NCBI GenBank assembly: GCA_027596075.1
Contig: JADGJC010000360.1
Span: 1 to 38,394 of the forward strand
DNA: 38,394 nt
Origin: Rhizophlyctis rosea
Taxonomy: Eukaryota > Chytridiomycota > Chytridiomycetes > Rhizophlyctidales > Rhizophlyctidaceae
Direction: 5' to 3'
How positions within the stretch are numbered: the stretch's first letter is position 1; each line of letters opens with the position of its first letter. Of this stretch, positions 1 to 10,514 are shown in pieces. Position numbers and translations under genes: made by a program. The notes below the pieces were generated by a model. That model did no database searches. It was not told the origin of the DNA and was given only the letters and a program-made list of their open reading frames with translations.

Positions 1-91
1 TGTCGTCAATTTTGTTGTGTTGATTTGGACGGGGCATGTTGATGAGCAAAAATGCAAGGAGATGGGCAGCAGATCAGCAGTGACCAGCTTT

Positions 92-197
92 ATGTTGAAA
101 TTGAGTGACGCGTCTGTGGAAACTGATCGAACGTGATGTGGAATCTGATCGACGCCATGTTGAAACTGGTCGAGCGTGATGTTGAAATTGATCGGTC
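92..197. repeat. 21-22-nt minisatellite, about five copies
   Basis: Five consecutive units starting at 92, 114, 136, 157 and 179 follow a consensus close to ATGTTGAAACTGATCGAACG. Units are 21-22 nt, the last is cut short, and copies differ at a few positions. No coding role is supported: the frames crossing it look random and have no recognisable domain. Confidence 0.8.
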
Positions 198-630
198 AAA
201 GGAATAAGACAAAATGGTGTGGAACATGCAAACGACGAATGACTAGTCCAACCACGAAGGCCCGTCCAACGCAAAGTTTTACACCCCCTGGAAACAAGAC
301 AAATCGCAACGCATACCTCCAGGACCATCGCTGGCTGTGGAGAGCGGATATAATGAACCCAAAAAGGGCATCTCAACATGCGGCCGCACCCATCATCTGC
401 ATTTGCTCCCAACCACCACCAGCCTGCCAAATACATACCAGATACAAACTGTTTCCGCGTGGTTTTCGCAAGGTGTAAAGGTTGGGCTCTGTCTTTCCAG
501 GGGCTTGCCACCCTCACAACGCCTCAAAAAAAACGTCATGGCGACATTACAGCCTTTCCCCAAGACTGTCCCGCACGGACTGCGGGTCGGGTAGAAGAAG
601 AAATAGAGGACCCGATGCAGTACCAGGATA

Positions 631-1060
631 GGCCTCTCACACTCAAGTGAACGGGGGAGAGCCGTCCCACGAAAAGGCCAAAACATAACCCCCAAGGCGC
701 TCCGACCAACAAGATTCCAAAAAAGGAACATCAAAACGACCGCGTTTGCCTGGGGCTTGAGAAGTCTTGCTTCGCATCGATGTTGACGGCGAAAGTCGTG
801 TGTCGAAGTCGAGAAAGGGGAGGCAACCCCCCCAAATCCACCGAGGGGACCCATTGTTGTGCCGAACAAGCCTTCGCACTTAAGCGAACAGGGAGCTTCT
901 CCGAAGATTAGCCATACCCCAAGCCATCCGTACCCCAAGACTCAAAAAAGGAAATCATAAAGAACGACGACAGTACGTCGTTCCTGGGCGTGTGAGTTCG
1001 AGGCGCTCCTGGGCTTGAGAGTGTTGATGAAGTTGATGGTCACGATGACGTCGAGGAGGT
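631..1060. repeat. Degenerate direct duplication (two diverged copies)
   Basis: The segment from 631 and the segment from about 870 share, in the same order, a CACTCAAGTGAACGGGGGAG-like block, an A6GGAA block preceded by GAYTC, and a CCTGGG(G)CTTGAGA block. Identity is only moderate and the spacing differs by a few nucleotides between blocks, so this is an old tandem duplication. A third weak echo (TTCCAAAAAGGAA) lies near 1295. Confidence 0.5.
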
Positions 1061-1520
1061 CTTGAGTTCTTGAAGAGAGCGGCGCCTACACTATATAGCA
1101 TCCTATCCTAATCTATACAGAATAATTCCACGGCATACCATGGACAGTCTTGCACGTTGATGTCGAATACCCGATATCGTTAACAAAGTTGCGAGTAACG
1201 ACAAAAAAGGCAAAGTCGTAAAGCTCCTCCCCGCAGGTTCAGCCCGCAGGTACACGAGTAAACGAACCCCGCCCTCTGTCGCACGCAAATCATTCCAAAA
1301 AGGAATGTGGTTCCAACCTTTCCACAACCCGTGCGAGGCTGGTGGTTTGGGGTCACTAAAGTGTCAAACAGCCACCGCAAAAAGCGGTAAGGAACTGGCC
1401 GCAATCCGGGTTACGAACAATCCCTCGGGGATAGAATCCGCTCCCAGTTCAACTGCCATGATACTAAGCCAATCTGTTAAGGCCGGGAACGGTCCCTGGG
1501 ATGGGTATGCAGCAATGCGG

Positions 1521-1540
1521 GTTGTTGTTGTTGTTGTTGT
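1521..1540. repeat. (GTT)n microsatellite
   Basis: Nearly seven perfect GTT repeats, followed by AGTTGATGTTGA. No supported coding frame. Confidence 0.9.
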
Positions 1541-1738
1541 AGTTGATGTTGACGCAGAGCGAACATGGTCCCCCCCCTCACGCACCGGCACGAAACCATG
1601 GACAGAGCAGAGCATGATAGCCCAGGCCTCCCTGACCGCAGCCAGAGGACCTGCACCAATCCACTGCTGAATGACGCACCCTAGCTACACCCTCCGTGCC
1701 TACCTTCCGTCCGTAAGATGGGCCGGTGGAGTCTTGAG

Positions 1739-1754
1739 ATCCATTCGAATGGAT
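1739..1754. repeat. Perfect 16-nt palindrome
   Basis: ATCCATTCGAATGGAT is its own reverse complement and is flanked on both sides by GTCTTGAG (before it at 1731, after it at 1757). It could be a protein-binding site or chance; no gene start lies nearby. Confidence 0.6.
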
Positions 1755-2326
1755 GGGTCTTGAGGAAGTCTACACTATGCACAAACATCGTCAAGAGACG
1801 GATAAACTAAACTATACAAGTTGATAGACGAAGAATGTCTTGTCCACCGAAGTGGCCACCGAGTGTTACGGTCGCTTTGCTCTGATTTCCACATTCCAGG
1901 ATGCAGTTACTTGATTGGTCGTGCCCAGGACGTGCTTGCGAAGAGTTCCAAAGTCTGGAAGGCAAAAGTTGTTAGTATCTGTTCTTAGAAGTCAGGGGAA
2001 AGGGTCGCTCCGTTTGTGTGGAAATATCCAGAGAGGAATGTGACGCCGTCTGCTCTGTCATCTTTGATCGTTGTGACTACTGAGGTCAACCCATAGCATG
2101 GAGCGGTGTACACCGATCCACCGTACAGTCCCGCCGATGGCTTATGCACTTATCCCGAACTTCGCGAACGAAGCTCGACCTGCAGGCGCCCACCCTCTTC
2201 GCCACGCCCCTTAGTTGCCCTTAAGAAAACGAAAAGACATTGATACTTAGCTTTGGTATGTCGCCATGTTTCGGGAGGTCCGAGCGGGTAGAGGCGGGGA
2301 GAGAAGCTTGTTGTTGTAATTGAAGG

Positions 2327-2362
2327 GTGGATGTATGGATGAATGGATGGATGGATGGATGG
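2327..2362. repeat. (GGAT)n microsatellite
   Basis: Interrupted GGAT/GAAT tetranucleotide run with four clean units at its 3' end. No coding function supported. Confidence 0.85.
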
Positions 2363-3097
2363 CATCGATGCAGGATGGATATTCTTGAATTGAGTTGTCG
2401 GTTGTGCATGAGTGATAGCATGAGGATGAGGGTGAAGTTTGTGGGTGAAGGAGAAAAGCGGAGTTTCCAAAGTGCGACAGGGAAGATGATTGACCAGCGA
2501 GGGGCCGAGGGCGATCAGTGATCACATGCGGTCAAGTCACGATGAGTCACACACTGGTACTGTGCCACCAAGGACCCCAAAACGTGTCCTCTTCTCATGG
2601 TCTTATATGCATGTGCTTTCGTTTTCTATATCGCACGTTTTCTTGTTGTTACATATGCATTGAATTGTGCATAATAGCAGTCCTCAATAGAAGCTCATGT
2701 GAAAGCACACTCAGGAATGATTAGGGTATACCTTGCTGGAAATAAGCATCCCGGTTATTGCCTTGCATATAATCAATGCATTCAGTCCGATACAGAACAA
2801 CCCAAACACTCATATACCAATGTATTCAGCCGGCCTTCCCTCTCACGGCCACTGCATAAGAGAATGATTGATTGGTATGCTTTGGTTGAGGACAATGCGA
2901 TCAACCAACACGCCAACATCTTCGGACAAACTGGCCCACTCTGACTCCAACATGTTGGTGGTCTGTTAGGATCATATCCTGCATGCCCGAGTTTTGCATA
3001 TCATCATGTAATCTGATATATGTACAAGGTATCAGGGCAGAACGACGTGACCAGCACGCCCTTCTAATGCGCGACGTTCCACTAATGTCGAACATCA

Positions 3098-4047
3098 TTA
3101 CCAAAACCAACCCCGCCTTCCCCTCTTCATCTTCGCCGTCCCCGTCGCCCAAGGCACCTGCGCCGTCCTCTGACTACTCGGCAACTCCCTCCCCAACACA
3201 TTCGTCGGTTTCGTCGGTGTCGTCCCATGCTTCACATTTGCTTCCCAACACGTGACGTAAGGCGTGGCGGTATTGTTTTCAGGATTGAACGTCCATCTCC
3301 ATGAAAATGTATACGTCCCTTCCGGCACCGCCGTCGGAAGGTCAAAGCATTGCGAACATGTTGCATCGTCGGGGTTGTGCTCATAGTCTGGGCAGTTCTG
3401 AAAACCTCGGCGCGGGTATGTGTAGTCTGTCGGTTGAGCACACGGAAGTCAGCAACCGGGCAAAAAATGAGCATACCAGTGACGTAAGGACCACGTACCT
3501 ATTGCCGCAAGTTCCTCCACCAAAGGACTCTTCCCAAAATCCGCAAAACTCAACGTAAACCCATCCGCACTCCCCGGATCCTTCCCATTCCACACCTTCC
3601 CAACCACCACACTACCCCCATCCGGCATGCCCGGATTCTGCCTACTAGCAACATGATTCTTCGCCGGCCAGACCAGACATACTCGCTCCCCCGCAGTATA
3701 CGTAGCCATTGGGTAGTCGTCAGAGTACGCTTCATACGCAAACGGACAAGCTCCGTTGGGTGGTACTTCGAGTTGGTAGTCGGTGTTTGCGCCGAAGCCT
3801 TTGGAGAGGTATTTGGAAGCTTGACGGGGGTAGCCTTTGCATTTTGTTGGGTCGAAGGTCACTTCGTTCTATTTGGTGAAGGGATTGCTGAGTGAGTTCT
3901 TGGCCCATATGAAGGATGGGAGATGGGGTTGACTTTACTCACCTCCGCCTGGTAGTGCGTACAATGAATCCATGAATGAGCGGATGTGGTGGTGAAAGAG
4001 GCCAGCAGGGACGAGAGAAGGGTTAGGGTCCTCAACGTTGACAACAT
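3098..4047 (-). CDS. Secreted lytic polysaccharide monooxygenase-like protein
   Basis: Three exons (4047-3943, 3868-3499, 3426-3098) give 267 residues; both introns are short (74 and 72 nt) with GTGAGT/GTACGT donors and TAG/CAG acceptors that keep the frame. Residues 1-23 form a signal peptide ending TTSA, so the mature protein starts with His24, the hallmark of copper monooxygenases whose N-terminal His forms half of the histidine brace. The second candidate ligand is His107 in WPAKNHVA. A CPDYEHNPDD...CSQCFDLP segment (170-189) and GTYTFSWRWTF (195-205) then YVTCW fit the cysteine-rich core of secreted fungal LPMO-like proteins, giving copper-dependent oxidative cleavage of chitin, cellulose or pectin as the likely role; the substrate and AA family cannot be assigned by eye. 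After residue 228 the sequence becomes a Thr/Pro tail with a basic end (KRGRRGWFW); a further unseen intron could alter this tail. Confidence 0.8.
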
Positions 4048-4203
4048 ACTGTGCGTGGTAGGCGTTTGATTTGTTGAATAGATGAAACGAAGGGAACTTG
4101 TGTGAATGGTCGTGTGTTCGAGTCTTCAAACTTGGATGGCATACTTGGCATGAAAACCAGCATACCTTCTTTTCCGTCGTGGAACACGCGTCCATCGTTC
4201 TCC

Positions 4204-4210
4204 TTATATA
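4204..4210 (-). promoter_or_regulatory. TATA-box candidate for the LPMO-like gene
   Basis: TATATAAGG on the minus strand, about 160 nt upstream of the ATG at 4047, with no intervening gene. Position and sequence fit a core promoter; not tested. Confidence 0.45.
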
Positions 4211-7200
4211 CGAAACCGCCCATCAAACCCTCACCCATACACCTACCCACTACCCTATCATTCATTTCCCTACATGCGTATACTCGGCCCAGCCTATGAA
4301 GGGACCTATGCAACCCTTGAAAACGCGTCAGGGTATCCTCCTCCGTCCGGAGAGAACACGCTTTTAAGGGGTGGCTTGGCCGCGCATGAGACTCGAGCGC
4401 CGGGCCAATTTCCAAACCCGTGTCACAGTATCTGCGCATTCGGACAAAGACCCTTCATGGCGCGTTCCATTAGGGGATTATTCCACCACTGTGGGGTGAC
4501 GGAACTTTCGATGCGAGAATAGTCAGCAACCTGGGTAGCGGTAGGACGGACTTTAATGGGATTCAGCCACATCCGTCGCCGCATTCATTTCGGAATGTCT
4601 CTGCACCGATGACGGAACCCGATGCTGCAGGGATCAGTGGCGGAGGAGTGGCAGTGAGATGCCACTGTCACTTTCGCAAAGATGCTAAAAGGAGGTGGAA
4701 GTACCCCACGCTCTGCGGACGCCGATCAATAATGTTCGTAACGGCTGGACGAGCTGGACGCGTTTGTCATTGAAGGGCGACGTCTAGCTTATAGGTGCTC
4801 GTCAGCCACTCTATACATATCAAACCAAGGATGTAAGTGTCTGTCACAGACACATTCATCAACGAGGAACCTCATGTCCTAATCAAGCTACCGTCAGTTG
4901 TTGCTTTGGATCCCATGCATGTGACATGTGTTGCTCGCAAGCATCAATTGCATACTGCCATCTCGTCGTCACCCTTTTTTGCACTCGAGCAATGAATAGA
5001 ACTTGCAACCTATGAGACAGTCCAGTATCTCAGGCAAGATTTGGACCGGCCGTCAATTGCCCTTTCACCTAGGTATTACATCTTCCTCACACGAAGGAAA
5101 AAGGAAAACCAGCGACATGCTCACATTCATGGTATCAAGCCTATGATCATCAGCAAAGACACCACGAACCCCAGACGCTCAACAATCTTCTCGTCCGAAT
5201 CACTTGGCTCAATTTATCTTGATTCACCCGGTAGAAGACTTGCTGGTTTTGTTCATGTACAAATGGATTCCGGTGTGGATCCACACGACTTGCCCGTCGT
5301 AAAAATAATCCGTATCATAACGTGTCGTCATACTTTGACTTCGTCGAGTAGTTAAGTCAATGCGCCGTGCCTTGGAGCCACTGGTTACGCAACACACCCG
5401 TATTCTTTTCAACGACTCTGAGCCTCGAAGTCTATGATTCACTTTTTGACCGCATGTCACGCTGTGTATTAATTGCATGAAATAGGCAGCTATCGACACC
5501 CTCATACGATGTTATGCCAACTTTGAGATGTTAGGGAAGCTTGAAGGCTCAGGACACAATGCACAGTCACTGGTATGTGACAAAGCCCGGCATTGGAACG
5601 AATCGGATATGGACCCTTTTCTCAAGGCGAAAAAAAATCAGCACGCCTGATCTCCTCAGAATGGGGGTGAGGAACGTCATTTCCCCACAGTTTCCATGGT
5701 CATTCAGAATAACCTTGTTGGACCCACGCGGCCACACATACAAATAGCTCAAGATGACAGCAACTCACTCGCATTCGAAGTGTGACTTTTGCTGTTTCCT
5801 TCAGAGCATGAAAACATCGGCATGCACAATAGTCAACTATGCATTCCGACCATCCAATTGCATAGAACATGATATGTGCTGTTGATCTGCAGAACGGGCA
5901 GTTCGCGCAGTTGAAGTAGTTCAATTCTGGGGGTCTGCATTTTCCCCCCCCACATTTTTCGTGCTGTGGCGCACAGAAGGGAAATACACGCGTTTCAGGG
6001 TCCTATCGCAAACATTCTAACTCTCAAATGTGGTTGTATGGCATGTTGACTGATCCAATGCAACGCTGCAGAAATGTTGATTTAGACTGCGCCCAAAAAT
6101 GAGAAAAGTGCACAAACCATGACCATGAGCTATCACTGCAGTTCAGAACCGTCCAGCTGGAAGCGGCTGGATGTGTCGGATAAGTAATATAAGTCGACAG
6201 AAACCCCGATCCACCATCCGTCGCGGGTCCCCCTTGGTGCACCAAAAAGAAATGGCACATGCTTAACGTATGTATGGCTAGCCGCTTAGTTCAGGAGTAG
6301 CAAAGAGCCCGCCGTTATAAAAAACGCCTACCATTCCCAAAAGTTAGCGATATCATGAAGGATAGAATGCTCTTTGCAGGTTTACGCCTGTTGACATTGC
6401 TAAGAGCATCAAAAACGAGACATGACAAGTTCTACTAAAGACCTCATTGGATGGTCTTAGCCACCATGAGACGTCAATCACTTATGCCAATTGTCTGGTC
6501 ATCGGGAAATGACGCTGAAGATGGGGACAAGGATTGTTTCCGCTTCTGTATTCGTGTTTGGGGATGTGCCCTCAAAGACTCGGATAGCAGGTCTGTTCAA
6601 AAGAAAAAGACTATTCATCATCGCGCAGCCATTCCTTGGAACATTTTTCGAATAATGTGTTCTATGCACCGTCGTTTTCATCTGAGAGCTCTAAGTTGCT
6701 TTCTCATCCCATATACTTCTTAAAGTCATCGGGCAACCGTAAGAGGCAGTCATTGCAAAAAAAAAGTGAACCACACCACGCGGCGACTGATCAGCATCGA
6801 AGGCTCAACGTAAACAATGCTACTCTCATGTTCACACTGTTCATGAAACACCGCGGCAAAGATTGCATATATATGAATAAATGTGATATGCACGATCAGA
6901 GCCGGACAGTGTTACTTCAAGAGAAATTCAGCGATGTCTTTGTTTGTCCATCACCGCTTCGAAGACTTGTAAATTTCCATCCCAATACAGAAAAAGAAGA
7001 ACATTCCTAGCAGCAGCATATGCTCAGGGATCGGAATGGTTGATACCACTCAATAAAGTGAATCAATATATTTCTCTGGGGATGCGGCCATTTGCGTCAC
7101 CAGCGAACCCCACATTGGTCATTCATCGCCAACCCGCAGCAATCCCCAAGTCCAGTCAGGATGAGAATCCTCTATTTGCAATCGGCATGAAAAAGAAATC

Positions 7201-7815
7201 ATTGAGCGTGAGGAGCACCATGACGGACATCGGGTGGCTGGACACTCAACCATCTTTCATGTCGAGCTGTGCCATGGAGCTTGAACATTGAATGTTGGAA
7301 GGACTCAACTCCCCAATATTTTGCAGTAAGCTCATTGCGTCAAAATGAAGGTTTCATAGCGGCATTCCGTATTAACGCTGTTACCGCGAAACCAGGACCC
7401 GCATGTATTTAAACTAAATCCGTGTTCAGGCAACTCCTGATCCTTGGTCAGGAATACGCGGAGCTGAGTACAGAATGCACAGCCAATGCAAGTCGCCCTC
7501 AGGAGCACAACTACAGAAGTGCCTGGCCATGACGACTGAAAATCACGGAGCAGAAAAGGGACCGGAGAAGCACAAGATTGCAATCCAGAGTTGCAGATTA
7601 ATTGAGTCCGATCATCAGCCGATATTCAACTGATCTAACTCGAAAATCGGATCAGCGACTTTTGCTTGCGTGACAGTTATCTTTCGCGCACGGGAAAAAA
7701 TGAGAGGATCTTGTCATCTGCATGCATGAAGCCTAACGTTAAGGCAGTGACTCGACCGTGCTTTGTCCCACTTATGAATTTCCTAAAACGATAAGCTCAT
7801 CCGTCCTTCCAAAGC
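4211..7815. other. Gene-free stretch
   Basis: Short open frames occur on both strands, but none has a recognisable domain, codon use like the real genes, or splice-linked continuation. No RNA gene or repeat array was recognised here. Confidence 0.55.
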
Positions 7816-8127
7816 ATGGCATCGAACAGAAACAAGCAAAAGGCGTCAGCACTTGATCAGCCTCCTACGAACATCACTCTGAAGCGTCCAAAAACCGAGG
7901 CGTCAGCACTTGATCAGCCTCCGTTCAACCTTACTTCAAAACATCATAGATCCACAAAGAAAACACCATTACACAGTCTCAACAAGAACCTTTCTACCAC
8001 CCCGGAAAAGTCCTCTCCGCCCACCCCTCAACGACCCTACTCCAAACCACCCACCAAACCCCTGCAAAGACAACCCCCAAAGCCCACCCCCCCACCACCT
8101 GCTCCGTCGTATGTTTCCCCAACCTGA
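7816..8127 (+). CDS. Small hypothetical ORF with a 19-residue tandem repeat
   Basis: A 103-codon frame from ATG 7816. Residues 10-28 and 29-47 are two imperfect 19-residue repeats, each opening ASALDQPP, encoded by a perfect 25-nt direct repeat (7841-7865 and 7898-7922) with a 57-nt period. The remainder is basic and Pro-rich. Frame-preserving repetition with diverged remainders hints at coding, but the 3' part (7994-8127) is antisense to the dolichyldiphosphatase exon, so its proline richness is just the complement of Trp/Gly codons. A real first exon spliced elsewhere, or no gene at all, are both possible. Confidence 0.25.
   Translation: MASNRNKQKASALDQPPTNITLKRPKTEASALDQPPFNLTSKHHRSTKKTPLHSLNKNLSTTPEKSSPPTPQRPYSKPPTKPLQRQPPKPTPPPPAPSYVSPT
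7841..7922. repeat. 25-nt direct repeat, 57-nt period
   Basis: AGGCGTCAGCACTTGATCAG plus CCTCC is perfectly repeated at 7841-7865 and 7898-7922. The 32-nt spacer diverges from the sequence after the second copy. Confidence 0.9.
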
Positions 8128-8451
8128 TCCTACTCCAACTGACCAGCCCAGCACCCACAACCAACACGCCCGAAATCAACGGTACCAATAATGAATAAAC
8201 ATTCAAGTACGGGTGGTGAAGATGCGGGGAGAAGCAGAGGGAGAGGGAAGCGTAGGAGGCAAAAAAGACGGAACATGCTGTGTGGGAGGAGGGCATGCCG
8301 TGGTCTTCAGATGCAAGGAAGAAGCGGGCGGTTTTGTCTAGTTTGGCGTGTTTTGTTGGGGGTTTGGGCTTTGTGGGTGGGGAGTTTGGTTTGGGGGTTG
8401 GGATGGCGGTGATGGGGCGGGGTTGTTTGATGATTTGTTTTAGGAGTTTTG
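7994..8451 (-). pseudogene. Dolichyldiphosphatase (PAP2 family) orphan exon
   Basis: The minus-strand frame from 8451 to the TAG at 7994 carries all three phosphatase motifs of the PAP2 superfamily in order: K-x6-RP in KQIIKQPRP, PSSH in GMPSSHTA, and SR-x5-H in SRIRLGKHTTEQV. PSSH and a Gln four residues after the His are the dolichyldiphosphatase (DOLPP1/Cwh8) variants, so the ancestral role is hydrolysis of dolichyl diphosphate in the ER for N-glycosylation. Hydrophobic segments follow PSSH and the third motif. A CCACCAG acceptor at 8452-8453 would open the exon in phase 1, but no N-terminal membrane exon was found in about 700 nt upstream, and the frame ends soon after the last membrane segment, short of the family's usual C-terminus. 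A pro-rich insert (TPKPNSPPTKPKPPT) lies between motifs 1 and 2. I read it as a truncated copy; a distant first exon cannot be excluded. Confidence 0.65.
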
Positions 8452-8894
8452 CTGGTGGATGAGACTGTTGTTAATGAATGTTTCATACAGGTGCAGCACT
8501 GGGCGCCATCCACAGGAAATGATATATCTGCACCGCGCGCCCTTCCCCTTTCCCCCTTCTCCTCCGCCCCTTCGCCCCTGCAGACGAGGTGACGCCCTCA
8601 CATGCTACCAGCCTGATCGCAAGCTGTTCTCCCGTCGAGCGAAGTGAACCCAATGCCGGCATCATCCCTTGTTTGGTATGCCATACAACTCTTCCTTATT
8701 CCCTCCATCCGACTTCGGTTCCCGCTGTAAACAACACGCAACACACCTGCCAATCCGCACAAACCGCCGCCGAAGGCACACCATATGGAGTTTGGGGAAC
8801 GCGAAACAGCTACGTTCAGAGCAACTAGCGCCGTTACAAAGTAGCGAGCCTGTGGGAATGAGGTACGTCAATTGTGTTATCAACGACGCGTGGA

Positions 8895-8967
8895 TAGCTT
8901 AGCAGTAAAAGGTGGTAAACGAGATTTCGGCACCCTTCGGGAGGTGACCTTTACCTGGTTCAGTGCG
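8895..8967 (+). ncRNA. Possible tRNA-derived or Pol III element
   Basis: TAGCTTAGCAGT at 8895 matches the A-box consensus TRGCNNAGYNGG at all but the last base, and GGTTCAGTGCG at 8957 matches the B-box GGTTCRANNCC at nine of eleven. Between them an AGGT..TAAA / TTTACCT stem encloses a CACC-CTTCGGGA-GGTG hairpin. It does not fold into a tRNA cloverleaf that I can draw. It may be a SINE fragment or chance. Confidence 0.25.
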
Positions 8968-9447
8968 TTTATTAGGGAGTCCATTCTACACCAGACTGCT
9001 TGAATAATATTTCCAAAGGTTATACGATGCACTTGAAGACGTTTACACTGCACACGATAGATGGTCTCTAACTGAAATAGTGATCTACGATTGCGTAGCT
9101 GTGTTTGGACAGATGCAAAAATAGCATTGGGAAAGCATTCCAGGTGGACATGATGTCATTGGCCCATGTCTGACTCACTGAATGTCACGCGTGGGAAGTG
9201 CTGCGCCACATCGTCGATCACGCCTCACCTCAAGCAAATCGGGATCTCTATGAAGATTCCGTAACTGCGGTACGCTCGTGAGCTCAAGCTCGCTGCCGCC
9301 GTTCATAGTCGGCAGGCTTTTTGCCTGCACCGATGCAACAACCGGGTCACATAATTTTGTGATCTTGTTGCTAATTGGATACAAGCCTATATGGGTTGTG
9401 CGATCGCCTTCTTTGGCCGCCACTCCGGAGATAATCTCCGCGATCTA

Positions 9448-9479
9448 CAAGACCAAGACCGCCAACAAGAGTAGAATAG
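9448..9479 (+). repeat. Copy A of a 32-nt repeat; possible retroelement 3' end
   Basis: Matches 9871-9902 at 30 of 32 positions. Both copies can be read as the same peptide, KTKTANKSRI. Copy A is followed by a purine-rich tract (GCGAGAGGGCGGGA at 9491-9504) and then TGTAATATAG, which resembles a polypurine tract next to an LTR start. This is inference; no reverse transcriptase or integrase motif is present upstream. Confidence 0.4.
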
Positions 9480-9870
9480 AACCACCTCAGCGAGAGGGCG
9501 GGATGTAATATAGTATAGTTGTATTTAGCGTAGACAACTCAAGACCTTGACAGACGCTACTGACATCAACAACCCAACACCGACCACGACACCAAGACCC
9601 TCAACACCAACCACAACAACTTCAAGAAATCGGATTACCGAATCGGTATTCCGTGTTCGATGCCACGTTCGTGAGTGTTCGACTCGCGTCCATCGTTCTA
9701 TGTTCAGCCAAGGCTTTTTGATCCTCTTCCGGCTTCATGTCCAAATGGCACCGTCGAGACGGTGTCGTCTCGACTGTATTTGCCGACTCACCCAACGGGT
9801 TGTGCGGCCTTTTTTGGTTTCGCCGGTCTGGATATCAAAACCCGAAAGGGTCCATCCATTGGACCTTAAT

Positions 9871-9902
9871 CAAGACCAAGACCGCTAACAAGAGTAGGAT
9901 AG
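9871..9902 (+). repeat. Copy B of a 32-nt repeat; possible retroelement 3' end
   Basis: Second copy, 423 nt downstream of copy A. It is also followed by a purine-rich stretch (GAGGAAGGTGGGG) after a stop codon. The upstream 400 nt of the two copies do not align obviously. Confidence 0.4.
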
Positions 9903-10104
9903 TATCCCTTCCATGAGGAAGGTGGGGTCTTGTACTTGATTGAGCATAACTTCCTCCCTCTTCTTTGTCTCTTTGGTTTTTGTAAGCTCTCCTTGGTGGC
10001 ATGGCCTGCCACCTGTATAATTGGTGCGGGGATGTATGTAGAGTGGTTGCTGGCTTGTGGACGGCTGGTGCCCTGCTCTTTGGTGGTATTCGAGTACCCC
10101 TTTT

Positions 10105-10199
10105 CCTCTCGTAGCTCAATGGTAGAGTGCTGTCGCGGTTCACCCCGTTTTTAGTGTTGGGTGTGTGACAGAGTGCTGGTTCGACTCCAGTCGAGTGGG
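10105..10199 (+). tRNA. Intron-bearing tRNA-like gene, anticodon uncertain
   Basis: Cloverleaf elements in order: acceptor strand CCTCTCG (10105-10111) against CGAGTGG (10192-10198) with one T-T mismatch; TA then a D-arm GCTC-AATGGTA-GAGT (last pair G-T); anticodon stem CTGTC (10130-10134) perfectly paired with GACAG (10167-10171); T-arm GCTGG-TTCGACT-CCAGT with a canonical B box. The anticodon stem encloses 32 nt, which suggests an intron of about 25 nt in the anticodon loop. Read canonically, positions 34-36 would be GGT (Thr), but position 33 is then C instead of the near-invariant T. There is no TTTT terminator directly downstream. It is therefore either an odd functional tRNA or a decaying one. 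Confidence 0.5.
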
Positions 10200-10514
10200 A
10201 ATACTTTGATCATATACTTGTCTGTACATGTTGTTGTTTGATTGACTGCGTCGACTTTGCCGTTACAAATACATCATGTCTCTATCATCAACAGATTAGT
10301 GCACTCATAAGTCTTTCCAAACTGAACTCCTATCAACTCCCAACATGCACATCACAAGCAGAAGTCTCCACAAACCCCCCTGCAACCCTTCCCTCGCCTT
10401 CACCAAATCCCCCAATCTCCTCACTCATAGACCTCTGAATCTCCATCACCTCAGTGAACTATGTGACAAGTCTCTCCAAAATCAATCTATTCACACTCCA
10501 CAAGACCCCACCAA

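Larger units (their letters stand above)
198..3097. other. Gene-free stretch with degenerate duplications and microsatellites
   Basis: No convincing gene on either strand. The open frames here have no recognisable domain and no splice-supported continuation. The stretch holds a degenerate duplication around 631-1060 (period roughly 225-240 nt), a GTT microsatellite, a perfect 16-nt palindrome and a GGAT microsatellite, each listed separately. A decayed mobile element is possible, but no reverse transcriptase or transposase motif is visible. Confidence 0.6.
8452..10514. other. Intergenic stretch with retroelement-like and Pol III-like relics
   Basis: No intact gene. It contains an A-box/B-box-like pair (8895-8967), two related segments at 9448-9479 and 9871-9902, a small hairpin (GGTGGCA/TGCCACC at 9995-10013) and a tRNA-like element (10105-10199). 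Confidence 0.5.

Noticed and set aside
393..938. 181-codon minus-strand open frame
   Set aside because: Crosses the degenerate duplication, has no recognisable domain and no splice-supported neighbours; its composition reads as random sequence.
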